Below, in pieces: positions 1-8,459 of a DNA stretch of 46,695 nucleotides; position 1 is the first letter of the stretch, and every line of letters starts with the position of its first letter. Origin of the DNA: a virus; IMG/VR virus record IMGVR_UViG_3300035661_000101, positions 1 to 46,695 of that record; one strand, given 5' to 3'. The translations under genes were made by a program, and so were the position numbers. The notes under the pieces were generated by a model, which was not told where the DNA came from, did no database searches, and worked only from the letters and a program-made list of their open reading frames with translations.

Positions 1-199
1 CTTCAATGTAGCAGTAGCCAGGTTTTGGAAATTGCGCACTGCCATTTTTCATCTCGAATCGTCCTGCGCTGGATTTCTCAAGAAGCGATTTTGGAATTTC
101 GACGAGTTCGTAGAAGTAATCCGGGGTGGAGTACGCGAAGGATGCAATGGGGATTGACTGGATGAATCGAAATGAAATGGCGCAGGCGATACCACCAGC
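1..199 (-). CDS. possible 5' part of an unidentified gene running off the left edge
   Basis: Read leftwards, the minus strand is open from just after a TAG at 200-202 to the window edge. The translation is natural-looking, including segments such as [19 protein letters not shown] and [11 protein letters not shown]. There is no ATG, GTG or TTG in frame near its beginning, so the 5' end may have been lost or shifted. The codon-aligned forward frame is also open to about position 152, so the strand is not certain. I do not recognise the family. Its place beside a DNA methyltransferase cassette would fit a restriction-type partner, but that is only context. Confidence 0.3.
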
Positions 200-219
200 C
201 TACACAGAGTATTTGGGGT

Positions 220-306
220 GGCAGCTTCGGGCGGCGATGATGCTACGCGCTGCGGGCTAACGCAAAAGTCAGGGACGCCGGCACGCACGGCGTCCGCAGG
301 ACTGCC
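220..306 (+). ncRNA. structured leader upstream of the first methyltransferase cassette
   Basis: Three nested helices can be drawn. The outer pair is GGCAG (220-224) with CTGCC (302-306). A small hairpin pairs TGCG (251-254) with CGCA (261-264). A perfect 8-bp hairpin pairs GGACGCCG (273-280) with CGGCGTCC (288-295) around the loop GCACGCA. A ribosome binding site (AAAGGAGA) and a GTG start follow within 25 bases. The loop region shares the 9-mer CACGCACGG with the leader of the second methyltransferase cassette near 43.4 kb. The strong hairpin is plain in the sequence. The outer helix and any function are inferred. Confidence 0.45.
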
Positions 307-325
307 GGTTGAAAAGGAGAAGAAA

Positions 326-613
326 GTGGCAGAACTGATTTTGACTGACGAAGAAAAAGCAGCGGCACTCTGGAGCGATCTGGACGACGCGGCACTTGGC
401 AAGCTGGTGAAAAAGAAGATCGCTTTTCTGACCAGCGCAGCCGAGCAACTTGACCACGTGACAATGTGGGCAGCAGCGATGCTGATTTGCTGCAATGCCG
501 CCGAAATGAATGCCGGAACCGCTGAATTTGACATGGGAGGGCTGACACAAGGAGGCCGCGACTTTGGGGACTGGCGGGTGGTGGCGACCAAGATCGAGCC
601 TTCTAACGCCTGA
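326..613 (+). CDS. small hypothetical protein (95 aa) ahead of the C5 methyltransferase
   Basis: The GTG start is chosen because AAAGGAGA ends five bases before it. The frame also extends upstream to 218, but that part overlaps the structured leader. The protein starts MAELILTDEEKAAALWSDLD, is acidic and helical at the N terminus, and has a Cys pair (ICC) in the middle. No family is recognised. It lies between the leader and the methyltransferase, matching the position of the 57-aa gene in the second methyltransferase cassette, although the two small proteins do not look alike. Confidence 0.6.
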   Translation: MAELILTDEEKAAALWSDLDDAALGKLVKKKIAFLTSAAEQLDHVTMWAAAMLICCNAAEMNAGTAEFDMGGLTQGGRDFGDWRVVATKIEPSNA

Positions 614-680
614 ATTCAGGGGCGATGCGCGGCTTCATCGCGCGGCGTCCCCTGGAATGACGTGTTATGCGTTTTTGACT

Positions 681-1403
681 ATGAGACACCTAGACCTTTT
701 TTCAGGGATCGGCGGTTTTGCACTAGCTGCGAAGTGGGCAGGGTTTGAAACCGTTGGATTCTGTGAGCAAGATGATTTTTGTAAGTCGGTGCTGGCGGCA
801 CGGTGGCCGGGTGTGCCGATACATAACGACGTGAGGGATTTAGATGGGCGATTGTTTCGAGGCGTTGAGCTTATTTCCGGTGGATACCCGTGCCAACCAT
901 TCAGCCTTGTTGGCAAAAGGCGCGGCGCAGAAGACGACCGCCACCTCTGGCCGGAAATGCGCCGAATTATTGAGCAAGCAAGACCAACTTGGGTGGTATC
1001 TGAAAATGTTGCTGGTCACATCACGATGGGCCTCGACGACGTGCTCTCTGACCTGGAAAGCATCGACTACGCCGCGAGGGCGGTTGTTATTCCGGCTTGC
1101 GCCGTCGGAGCCTTACACATCCGGGAGCGGGTTTGGGTGGTGGCGAACACCAACGGTAGGAATGATAAATCAGGCCCGCTCGAAAGACCCGGAATACGCG
1201 GGGAAGTTGAAGGCCAAAGGCCAGACGGTGACGCTTGCAGCGCAAGTTGGGGCGCTGCACGGTGGGCAAAAACTGAACCCGGAATTTGCCTTGTGGCTGA
1301 TGGGATACCCGACAGGGTGGCTCGATACCGCGCCATCGGAAACGCAATAGTTCCGCAAGTGGCTTACGAGCTACTGCGGGCGGTGACGCATAACGCCAAG
1401 TAG
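681..1403 (+). CDS. DNA cytosine-5 methyltransferase, short phage form
   Basis: The protein (240 aa) would transfer a methyl group from S-adenosylmethionine to C5 of cytosine in DNA, probably protecting the phage genome from restriction. Motif I is DLFSGIGGF (residues 5-13). The catalytic loop is GGYPCQPFS with Cys71. Motif VI is ENV (108-110), motif VIII is HIRERVWVVA, and motifs IX-X are ARYRAIGNAIVPQ. It is much shorter than M.HhaI-type enzymes (about 330 aa) because the target-recognition region between VIII and IX is only about 60 low-complexity residues. An in-frame ATG at 657 is an alternative start, and neither start has a clear ribosome site. A second frame is open across residues 55-223 (see findings). 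A diverged, broken paralogue lies at 42.5-43.2 kb. Confidence 0.88.
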   Translation: MRHLDLFSGIGGFALAAKWAGFETVGFCEQDDFCKSVLAARWPGVPIHNDVRDLDGRLFRGVELISGGYPCQPFSLVGKRRGAEDDRHLWPEMRRIIEQARPTWVVSENVAGHITMGLDDVLSDLESIDYAARAVVIPACAVGALHIRERVWVVANTNGRNDKSGPLERPGIRGEVEGQRPDGDACSASWGAARWAKTEPGICLVADGIPDRVARYRAIGNAIVPQVAYELLRAVTHNAK

Positions 1404-1441
1404 ACGGCACTTCTTCTGTACACGTGAGACCCGCCAAACCT

Positions 1442-3682
1442 ATGACCCTCGCCACTCTCGATTTTGAAACCTACTCCGAGGCCGGGTTCGTCTGGTCCCC
1501 GGAGTTGAACAAGTGGACGTGTTTGCCCAACGCCAGCCAGGGTAGGAAGGGGCTTCCCATCGTCGGGGCCGCTCGGTACGCCGAGCACCCGACGACGGAA
1601 GTTCTTTGCGCGGCGTATGACCTGGGGGACGGCCCTCGGCTCTGGACGCCCGATGGGTTGCCTCCGGTTGACCTGTTTGCCTACATCCGGGAGGGAGGTC
1701 TTCTGGAGGCGTGGAACTCCTCCTTCGAGTACCACATCTGGCAGAAGGTGTGCCGCCGTCTCTACGGTTGGCCGGACCTGCCGCAGTCGCAGTTGCGCTG
1801 CGCCATGTCCAAGAGCCGGGCGCACGCCCTGCCGGGAGCTTTGGGCAAAGCGGCCGAAGTGTTGGGCACGAAGAGCCAGAAGGACAAGGACGGTGAACGA
1901 TTGATCCGCCTCTTCTGCTCCCCCCGCGACCCAACCAAGAAAGACCCGCGTCGGCGAATTCTTCCTGCCGAAGAGCCGGAAGAAGCGGCCAAGCTGTACG
2001 CCTACTGCCTGGGGGATATTGCCGCCGAAGCGGAAATTTCTGCCTTGATTCCAGACCTTCCCCCGGAGGAACTGGCGAACTGGCAGATGGATCAACGCAT
2101 CAACTGGCGTGGGGTGGCAGTAGATACCGAGGGAATATCCGCTTGCCGAGAACTTATCGGACAGGCACATGAGCGTTATAACCGTGAGTTATACGTCCTC
2201 ACGGACGGCGTAGTAGCGCGAGCCAGCGAACTACAGAAGCTTATGGGGTGGCTGCACGGCCTGGGCGTACATACTGACTCCCTGGATGAGGAGCATTGCA
2301 CGGGGCTACTGGCGGGTAACTTACCCCCCGTCGCTCGTCGCGCTTTGGAAATCCGCGCCGCAGCGGGCAGTGCCGCAGTGAAGAAAGTTTACGCCATGCG
2401 CAACACCGTTTGCGCCGACGGCCGGCTGCACGATTTATTCCTTTACCATGCAGCAAGGACGGGGCGCACGACCGGCGCTGGCCCCCAGCCCACCAATCTC
2501 CCAAACTCCGGCCCGGAACTGGTCAAGTGCCCCGTCTGTCTCGCCTGGTACGGCCTACACCTGACCACTTGCCCGCAGTGTGGGGCAGAGCGCGGGGGCA
2601 CCCGTGCTTCCGAGTGGAACCCCGAAGCGGTGGAGTTCGTCCTGTCCGTGGCGTCCGCACGTTCTCTTGATCTGATGGAACTTTACTTCGGCGACTCCAT
2701 GGCCGCCGTCTCCGGCTGTCTGCGCGGCCTGTTTGTGGCGGCCCCAGGGCACGACCTGATTTGCTCCGACTACTCGGCCATCGAGGCGGTAGTGCTGGCG
2801 GAACTGGCGGGGGAGGCGTGGAGGCAAGAAGTGTTCCGCACGCACGGGAAGATTTATGAAATGAGCGCGGCAAAGATCAGCGGCGTTCCGTTCGAGGAGT
2901 TCATGCGCCATGCGGGGTATGTGGACGAGGAGCTATCCGCCCCGGACTGGTACAAGCGCAAGCCCTCCGCCCCCGGCAAACACCACCCGCTCCGAAAGAC
3001 CGTCGGTAAGGTGGCGGAACTGGCGTCCGGTTTTCAAGGCTGGATTGGCGCTTGGCTCGCCTTTGGCGCCGACGCTTTCATGTCCGAAGAGGAAATTAAG
3101 CAAGCGATCCTGGCCTGGCGTGCCGCTTCCCCCGCTATCGTGGAATTTTGGGGCGGGCAAGAGCGCAACCGGAAACCCGATCTCTACGGGGTAGAGGGGG
3201 CGTTTCTGTCCGCCACCATACACCCAGGCGAATGGTACTGGTTTCGCGGACTGGGGTTCTGCGCCCAGAACGGCACGACATACATTCGTCTCTTATCCGG
3301 TCGGCTCCTCACATATCATCGCGTCCAGACGTACCCGAGCGAACGTCGGGCCAATACGCTTACCCTCAGCTACGAGGGATGGAACACAAACCCGAAGAAT
3401 GGCCCGGCCGGCTGGCAACGGTTTGAAACATGGGGCGGGCGCCTCACGGAAAATATCGTGCAGGCAACGGCCCGAGATATTCAGTGGCACGGAATGCGTG
3501 CCCTGGAAGCGGCCGGGTACCCCGTCGTGCTGCACGTCTACGATGAAGACGTGGCTGAAGTGCCGGAGGGATTCGGATCGGTGGCCGAGTTCGAGCGCAT
3601 CATGTCGGATATGCCCTCCTGGGCGCCCGGCTGGCCGATTCGGGCGAACGGAGGGTGGCGCGGGAAACGCTATCGAAAGTAA
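1442..3682 (+). CDS. family-A DNA polymerase with 3'-5' exonuclease and zinc-ribbon insertion
   Basis: This is probably the replicative polymerase. The proofreading domain has LDFETY (exo I, residues 6-11), NSSFE (exo II, about 92-96) and YCLGD (exo III, about 188-192). The polymerase domain has TGAGPQPTNLPN, then motif A with CSDYSAIEAVV (Asp443), motif B in RKTVGKVAELASGFQG, and motif C as HVYDED (about 698-703), where most family-A enzymes have HDE. Between the first polymerase motif and motif A sits CPVC...CPQC (Cys363, 366, 377, 380), a zinc-ribbon-like insertion. I chose ATG 1442, just before LDFETY. A GTG at 1424 would add six residues. The gene stands apart from the primase-helicase, which is on the other strand near 40 kb. 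Confidence 0.9.
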   Translation: MTLATLDFETYSEAGFVWSPELNKWTCLPNASQGRKGLPIVGAARYAEHPTTEVLCAAYDLGDGPRLWTPDGLPPVDLFAYIREGGLLEAWNSSFEYHIWQKVCRRLYGWPDLPQSQLRCAMSKSRAHALPGALGKAAEVLGTKSQKDKDGERLIRLFCSPRDPTKKDPRRRILPAEEPEEAAKLYAYCLGDIAAEAEISALIPDLPPEELANWQMDQRINWRGVAVDTEGISACRELIGQAHERYNRELYVLTDGVVARASELQKLMGWLHGLGVHTDSLDEEHCTGLLAGNLPPVARRALEIRAAAGSAAVKKVYAMRNTVCADGRLHDLFLYHAARTGRTTGAGPQPTNLPNSGPELVKCPVCLAWYGLHLTTCPQCGAERGGTRASEWNPEAVEFVLSVASARSLDLMELYFGDSMAAVSGCLRGLFVAAPGHDLICSDYSAIEAVVLAELAGEAWRQEVFRTHGKIYEMSAAKISGVPFEEFMRHAGYVDEELSAPDWYKRKPSAPGKHHPLRKTVGKVAELASGFQGWIGAWLAFGADAFMSEEEIKQAILAWRAASPAIVEFWGGQERNRKPDLYGVEGAFLSATIHPGEWYWFRGLGFCAQNGTTYIRLLSGRLLTYHRVQTYPSERRANTLTLSYEGWNTNPKNGPAGWQRFETWGGRLTENIVQATARDIQWHGMRALEAAGYPVVLHVYDEDVAEVPEGFGSVAEFERIMSDMPSWAPGWPIRANGGWRGKRYRK

Positions 3683-3739
3683 CTTGACGAGCGGAGAGGA
3701 ATACGGTATCAAGGGAAGACGCACCACGACGGAGAAAAT

Positions 3740-3969
3740 GTGACCACCTACCGCGCCATCGTCCTGGATACCGGGCACCTTACGACTATCAGGCTGATGC
3801 GCCCGTGGCCTGGTCGGGCAGCCTGCCGGACCTGCTGACCAATCACGTGGAAACGGCCCAGGCCTACCACCGGCTGGCCCAGCATCAGGAGAACCTGGTG
3901 CGCTGGCTGAGACAGGTGTGGCCGGCGCTGACCGCACAACCGACTGACCGCAAGGACCGCAGCCCATGA
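3740..3969 (+). pseudogene. small gene, possibly interrupted by one indel
   Basis: A GTG at 3740 has a good ribosome site (GGAG, five bases upstream) and starts MTTYRAIVLDTGHL, but its frame stops at 3838. The frame two bases over continues from about 3775 with helical text (PVAWSGSLPDLLTNHVETAQ) and ends at a TGA overlapping the next start (ATGA at 3966). Joined by one indel near 3775-3785 these would give about 76 aa. The second half alone could start at GTG 3805 (54 aa). Function is unknown. The ATGA coupling suggests that at least the second half is translated. Confidence 0.35.
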
Positions 3970-4346
3970 TCGAAATCGCCAACCCAGAAGTGCGCCCGGC
4001 GCTGACCTACAACCGGATTTTCCTGCGGTCGTTCGTGCTGATCCAAGACCCTGTCACCGGGGTTCGAAGGCTGGAAATGGTCATCAAGACCTTCGCCCAG
4101 GACAGCGCAGGAAAGCCCGTCTATTCCGACTCCGAGCAGATCGTGGCGATTGACGACTTCGACGCCTGGATGATTCCTGTGATGGCCGAAAAACTCGGCT
4201 CCGTCGAGGCTGTTGGCGCCGCCTATGAGGCCGCAAAATCCGCATCCAACTCGCTGACTATCGTTGATGCGATGGCGGCGTTTCAGGCCGGTGTGGCTCA
4301 AATCTGCGCGGCCCGCGGGTTGTTTGATGTTCAGTCGGTAGCGTAA
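3966..4346 (+). CDS. hypothetical protein (126 aa) opening a virion-like cassette
   Basis: The protein begins MIEIANPEVRPALTYNRIFL. It looks like a mixed alpha/beta fold with an Ala-rich helical second half. No family is recognised. Its start overlaps the preceding stop (ATGA) and its stop overlaps the next start (TAATG), so it is translationally coupled to the large beta-rich protein that follows. A role as an accessory or chaperone for that protein is plausible but unproven. Confidence 0.65.
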   Translation: MIEIANPEVRPALTYNRIFLRSFVLIQDPVTGVRRLEMVIKTFAQDSAGKPVYSDSEQIVAIDDFDAWMIPVMAEKLGSVEAVGAAYEAAKSASNSLTIVDAMAAFQAGVAQICAARGLFDVQSVA

Positions 4347-6346
4347 TGGCAATCACCTACACGGGGGGGGTCGTACAGGTCGCGGGGTCGAAAGACTCCG
4401 GCACTTGTTCCGGCCTCATCGACGAATACACCTTGAATTGCGCCAGCAAGTCGTGGACGACGAATGCCTGGGCGGGATACGTCGTCTATATCACGGGGGG
4501 CACGGGAGCAGGCCAAAGCCGGGTCGTGCAGTTGAACGACGGACAAAATCTGTACCCCAGGAGTCCGTTTGCAATCCCCCCAGACAACACCAGCACCTTT
4601 GTGCTCAGTTACCGCCTAGCCGACGCCGTGGCGGCGGTGGGCACCTACGTCACGCTCACCGCAAACACCACGTTGTATGCCTGCTCCGTGCCGATCACGA
4701 TTATCAGTGGCGGTTATTTCAACACCTACAAGGAAAATTTACGGTTCTCCACGGACGGTAACTTTTTGACGGTAGCAACGGGCGGATTTTTTCAGGCCGG
4801 CGAACTTGTACCGAGCGGAAACAGAGGATTCGGTGGCGGCGAAATCATCTATCAGGCATCCTCAACGTGGGCCGGATCGCGTCAATCGACGCAGTTGTGG
4901 GATTGTTTCAACGGGAAAATCAGGTTGTATGGCGCGGCTCTGACGCTTCAAAACCCACGGTCAGAACTGACCAACATTATGGAGGTTTGGCTGACCGGCA
5001 GCGCGACATCCCCGTACCCTGATATGCAGATGGTTGATGTAACGCTCAACGAACTGGTCTATACCGCCAAATCTGGCGCGGTGATAAATCGTGCGCTATG
5101 TCATGCCGCGCCAAAATCCGGCACTGTATCAGGAAACCCCTACTGTAACTCCCGGATAGTCGTGTACTCGGGAGCGCAAGTGAAGGCCAGCACTTCGATA
5201 GTGCATCTGAAAACTGGAAATTGGATTGATGTTATCGATCCTACGACAGACAATGTTGCTGGTGCAGACATTGTGTGGGACGGTAATGGGTACCCGGCAC
5301 TGTGGGGTCTGACGACAAGCAGTGGAGACGCAAGCTATAGCTTGCAGGTCTCTGCCGCCACGGGTAATCTGTACTTTGGATCGCTGGTTAAGCCGTCGAT
5401 TTCAGACTCCTCAGGGAGTCCTCTAGTAGCGACAATCGGGCTTATGAACAGCGCGGGAAATCCGGGGATCATGACCTCGGTTGCCAACAATGCCCCTGTT
5501 TTTAGCTACGCCGTCCAGACCAATGTGTCAGGAACCTACGTGGGTTGCGTAGGTTCTGGGGAGGGGCTGCCAGTTCTTTCTTTTGCGTACGTCTCGAACG
5601 CAGGGATCAGTGGCGGCGCGTTCACATTGCGTGTCCGGGCCTACGGCTACGTGTTCCAGTCGTTCGCAAAAACGTACAACTGGCTCTACAGATACGCGGA
5701 AAACATCGCCCTGCCGGCCAACGCCAACACCGCCGTTACTTCGACAGTGGCCTCGGCGTACACCGGCATCAGCATCAGCGGCACCACGAACACCATCACC
5801 ATGACCGGAACACGCAGTCTTCAGGAACTTTACGACTATGGTCAGTGGTGGGCCTGCCAGACCGCGAACATCAAGTACGCCGAGCCGCTGGTGGCTGGCG
5901 GAAACGGCAACTTCACTTCCAGTTACAACCTGACGATCAACGGCGGGACTCTGACCGGAACGGGCACGCTGAACCTGGGCAGCAACAGCCTCACGCTGAC
6001 AGGTGGCGGCACGGTTTCCCCGTCCACCCCCGTCACCTATTCCGCGGGCACCTGGACGGCGCTGACCTTCTCGGTTGTTGATTCGTCGGGCGTATCGGTT
6101 ACAGGTTACGAGTATCGGCTGTATGTGAAATCATCAACGACTGGTGTAATTGGGGCGTCTGAAATAACCGGGTATGAAACCCAGGCGACAAACCCTGTGT
6201 CAGTTTTCTACACGTTCAATACGTCTGCTGTGATTGCTGAATTGCAGGTAATAAAGGCTGGCTACCTGGAATCCGTCACCGAATTCACCCTCGGCAGTAC
6301 CCCGATCGCCCAGACGATCACCCTTCAGCTTGAAACGAACATCTAG
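4346..6346 (+). CDS. large beta-rich virion-type protein, possible fibre or adhesin
   Basis: The protein (666 aa) has almost no charged helical stretches. It is dominated by Gly, Ser, Thr, Asn and Val, as in parallel beta-helix or fibre proteins. Near residues 45-60, TGGTGAGQSRVVQLNDGQ resembles short segments I associate with phage baseplate and fibre proteins. The region around 520-550 has short TGTGTLNLGSNSLTLTGGG-type repeats typical of beta-solenoids. The last 100 residues look like an Ig-like or carboxypeptidase-regulatory-like beta sandwich. A receptor-binding or capsid-decoration role is inferred. It lies 20 kb from the main tail operon, between the DNA polymerase and the late regulator. 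Confidence 0.6.
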   Translation: MAITYTGGVVQVAGSKDSGTCSGLIDEYTLNCASKSWTTNAWAGYVVYITGGTGAGQSRVVQLNDGQNLYPRSPFAIPPDNTSTFVLSYRLADAVAAVGTYVTLTANTTLYACSVPITIISGGYFNTYKENLRFSTDGNFLTVATGGFFQAGELVPSGNRGFGGGEIIYQASSTWAGSRQSTQLWDCFNGKIRLYGAALTLQNPRSELTNIMEVWLTGSATSPYPDMQMVDVTLNELVYTAKSGAVINRALCHAAPKSGTVSGNPYCNSRIVVYSGAQVKASTSIVHLKTGNWIDVIDPTTDNVAGADIVWDGNGYPALWGLTTSSGDASYSLQVSAATGNLYFGSLVKPSISDSSGSPLVATIGLMNSAGNPGIMTSVANNAPVFSYAVQTNVSGTYVGCVGSGEGLPVLSFAYVSNAGISGGAFTLRVRAYGYVFQSFAKTYNWLYRYAENIALPANANTAVTSTVASAYTGISISGTTNTITMTGTRSLQELYDYGQWWACQTANIKYAEPLVAGGNGNFTSSYNLTINGGTLTGTGTLNLGSNSLTLTGGGTVSPSTPVTYSAGTWTALTFSVVDSSGVSVTGYEYRLYVKSSTTGVIGASEITGYETQATNPVSVFYTFNTSAVIAELQVIKAGYLESVTEFTLGSTPIAQTITLQLETNI

Positions 6347-6356
6347 GACCTAGACC

Positions 6357-7799
6357 ATGGCCACGATTGACCTCGACATCACCAAGCTGAAGCAGAGCAC
6401 CAACCCTCGTGGAAGCTCACCCAACGGCAACATCTACTTCGACAAGACCACGGGCGTCATTCAGTTGATTACCGTGGAAGAACTCACCACCGTGGATTTC
6501 GGCGCGGGGGCCGTTGCCAACCCGCTGACGAACTATGACGGCGTGACCATGCACGCGCTGTACGCCTTCGAGCGTCAGGAGCGGAAGGTGGATGAAACCA
6601 TCCGCTACGTGAAGCCCTGGTTTGGTTCCAGCCGGAACTACAAATATGCGGGCGCGTTTGAACTCATCAACGGGCGCAAGTTCGACGCCACCGACCGCAC
6701 CAAGATCAGGTCTTCCGGCTGGGTGGAGCGGGCCGCGACGGACGCCATTGACCGCATCTATTTCGGCGTGCGCTCCCTGGGCACGATCAACATGGCCTCG
6801 GCCCCGTACTACCAGCTTGCCGCAGGCGGCGACCCCAGTGCCTTCAGCAAGGCCGGGCCGATCAACGAGGCCATCCAGGTGTTCGGCAGCACGGCCAACG
6901 GCGACAGTGGCGCGGGTAGCTTCGACTCCCGCACCTACCTCGCCATCAGCGTGCGCACCTTTGGCAAGACCTACGACCGCAAGGTGCTGGCCGACTCGGG
7001 CGTGACCACGATGGACGGCTACAGCACCGGCTTTGCGCTGGGGGAGGCCAACCACCTGACCACGGGCAATTACACCTTGTCCAACGTCTACGGGGGCGCC
7101 CAGATCGCCCCTTGGACCGGCATGACCCTGGAACACTACGGCAGTGCCCAGATGCGCACCGGGTTCAACGAGGGCAGCGGCACTTTCGGCTACGTCCTGC
7201 ACAACGCGGCGGGCGGCAGCCTGGATCAAGTCGTGGCCTATCTGGATTCCCTGGCGCAAACCGACAACGACATTGACGAAGGGGCCGGGGTCATCCACGG
7301 CAAGCGGGTGGGCACGTGGTATTCCTACGATGCCCAGGGCCGAATAGTGACAATGGCGGGCTTGGTAATTGACAATCTACCCACGTCGGACCAGCAGCGC
7401 GTGGTGCAGACCGCCAACGAAGGCGCCCGTACCTACCCGTTCAACTCCGGCGTGACTGTCCAGATTGGCGCCTACGCGGCGGCGGACGCCAATGCCTGGT
7501 ATCAGTGCTACTACAAGGACGGCTCCGGCAGCCAGGACTTCGGCGGCTCCGGCGCGGTGACTGTGCATGACGCCTCCGGCAACCCGGTCAAAGGCGCCGT
7601 GTCAGGCGCCACGACCATCAACTTTACCTACGCCTACGATACCAACACCGAGGCGGGCCTAAGTGCGGGCACCGACAAGGAAGTGATTTTCCTGTGCGAG
7701 GGCAACGGGGCCGCCACCCAGGCGCTGGCCGACTTCACCATCACGCGCTCGGCGGCGGTGGCAGCCTCGTGTGTGCCCGGCTCGGAAAACAACATTTAG
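6357..7799 (+). CDS. putative structural protein (480 aa)
   Basis: Ten bases after the previous gene, this protein begins MATIDLDITKLKQSTNPRGS. It is rich in aromatic and Gly/Ala/Thr residues and lacks enzymatic motifs. The C-terminal 100 residues (SGAVTVHDASGNPVKGAVSG and after) read like an Ig-like beta sandwich, as in the neighbouring 666-aa protein. Length, composition and context suggest an abundant virion protein, perhaps a major tail or fibre component of this second structural cassette. I do not recognise a named family. Confidence 0.6.
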   Translation: MATIDLDITKLKQSTNPRGSSPNGNIYFDKTTGVIQLITVEELTTVDFGAGAVANPLTNYDGVTMHALYAFERQERKVDETIRYVKPWFGSSRNYKYAGAFELINGRKFDATDRTKIRSSGWVERAATDAIDRIYFGVRSLGTINMASAPYYQLAAGGDPSAFSKAGPINEAIQVFGSTANGDSGAGSFDSRTYLAISVRTFGKTYDRKVLADSGVTTMDGYSTGFALGEANHLTTGNYTLSNVYGGAQIAPWTGMTLEHYGSAQMRTGFNEGSGTFGYVLHNAAGGSLDQVVAYLDSLAQTDNDIDEGAGVIHGKRVGTWYSYDAQGRIVTMAGLVIDNLPTSDQQRVVQTANEGARTYPFNSGVTVQIGAYAAADANAWYQCYYKDGSGSQDFGGSGAVTVHDASGNPVKGAVSGATTINFTYAYDTNTEAGLSAGTDKEVIFLCEGNGAATQALADFTITRSAAVAASCVPGSENNI

Positions 7800-7808
7800 G
7801 CCCGCGCC

Positions 7809-8321
7809 ATGTCCGTCGTCGCCTCTTGGGATTTCGCCAACCGCATCATCCGTATGGGTGTTGCAGACTGGCACCCTGCCGACATCTACCGCGAGTACCG
7901 GGCATACCGGGCCGCGCACGAGTCGGTACGCCAGTTCGCACCCCTGTTGCGCTACGAGGGAAATCTGCCGAAGGGGGGCGGGAAGTTCACCCCTCGCTAC
8001 ATGACCCTGCTCGGTGGGACGAAGATCCTCCCGTTGGATGGCGCCACCGCCCCGGTCACGAATATCACGGGCGAGGTCATTACCGACGATCAGAGCGCCC
8101 CGCTGACCTACGCGGGCCTGACTATTCGGCCCCTGGTGAACTACGCACCTCCGGCTGCGGAAGTGATCCAGGTATCTACCTCTGGTTCATCTCCAGACCA
8201 AATCGCTGCGGCCGTAGTCGCTGCTCTCGCCAGTTCTGTCACCCCCGCCAATCTGGTTCAGGTGCGCGGTCACGCCATAACCGGCACTGGCGGGAATTCC
8301 GACCCATGGGGGCCAGCATGA
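7809..8321 (+). CDS. phage structural-cassette protein (170 aa)
   Basis: The protein contains HPADIYREYRAYRAAHESVR, then KGGGKFTPRYMTLLGGTKIL and a predicted beta strand-rich stretch. This layout is one I associate with phage proteins of unknown function in structural cassettes, where a short N-terminal beta segment is followed by GGGK..PRY and a conserved Leu-Gly-Thr. The Ala/Val-rich C terminus (PDQIAAAVVAALASS) looks like a short coiled helix. Its stop overlaps the next start (ATGA at 8318). Function is unknown. Confidence 0.6.
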   Translation: MSVVASWDFANRIIRMGVADWHPADIYREYRAYRAAHESVRQFAPLLRYEGNLPKGGGKFTPRYMTLLGGTKILPLDGATAPVTNITGEVITDDQSAPLTYAGLTIRPLVNYAPPAAEVIQVSTSGSSPDQIAAAVVAALASSVTPANLVQVRGHAITGTGGNSDPWGPA

Positions 8322-8458
8322 GCGTATCCGCATGGGGCGTATCGTTCGGAGCCTCCTGGGGGGGTTCCTGGGGGCTTGTGGCCGAGTACCGGCATATGCG
8401 CCTGAGACTTACGTCGCGCCTATCCCCGACGTTGTACCTATCCTCCCCGGTACGCTGA
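8318..8458 (+). CDS. very small Trp/Gly-repeat protein, possible frameshift continuation
   Basis: The gene is ATGA-coupled to the upstream gene. It begins MSVSAWGVSFGASWGGSWG, a WG-repeat start seen in small phage proteins of unknown role. The zero frame ends at 8458 after 46 aa with an unconvincing Arg/Leu tail. The -1 frame, entered near the seven-G run at 8353-8365, instead reads VPAYAPETYVAPIPDVVPIL and continues to a stop at 8490. Either a -1 ribosomal shift (G-GGG-GGT in frame), a sequencing error in the G run, or a real truncation explains this. Confidence 0.5.
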   Translation: MSVSAWGVSFGASWGGSWGLVAEYRHMRLRLTSRLSPTLYLSSPVR

Positions 8459-8459
8459 C

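Noticed and set aside
6417-7298. 293-codon minus-strand frame under the 480-aa structural gene
   Set aside because: Third-position GC and natural protein text belong to the plus frame. The minus translation is Gly/His/Val-rich shadow.
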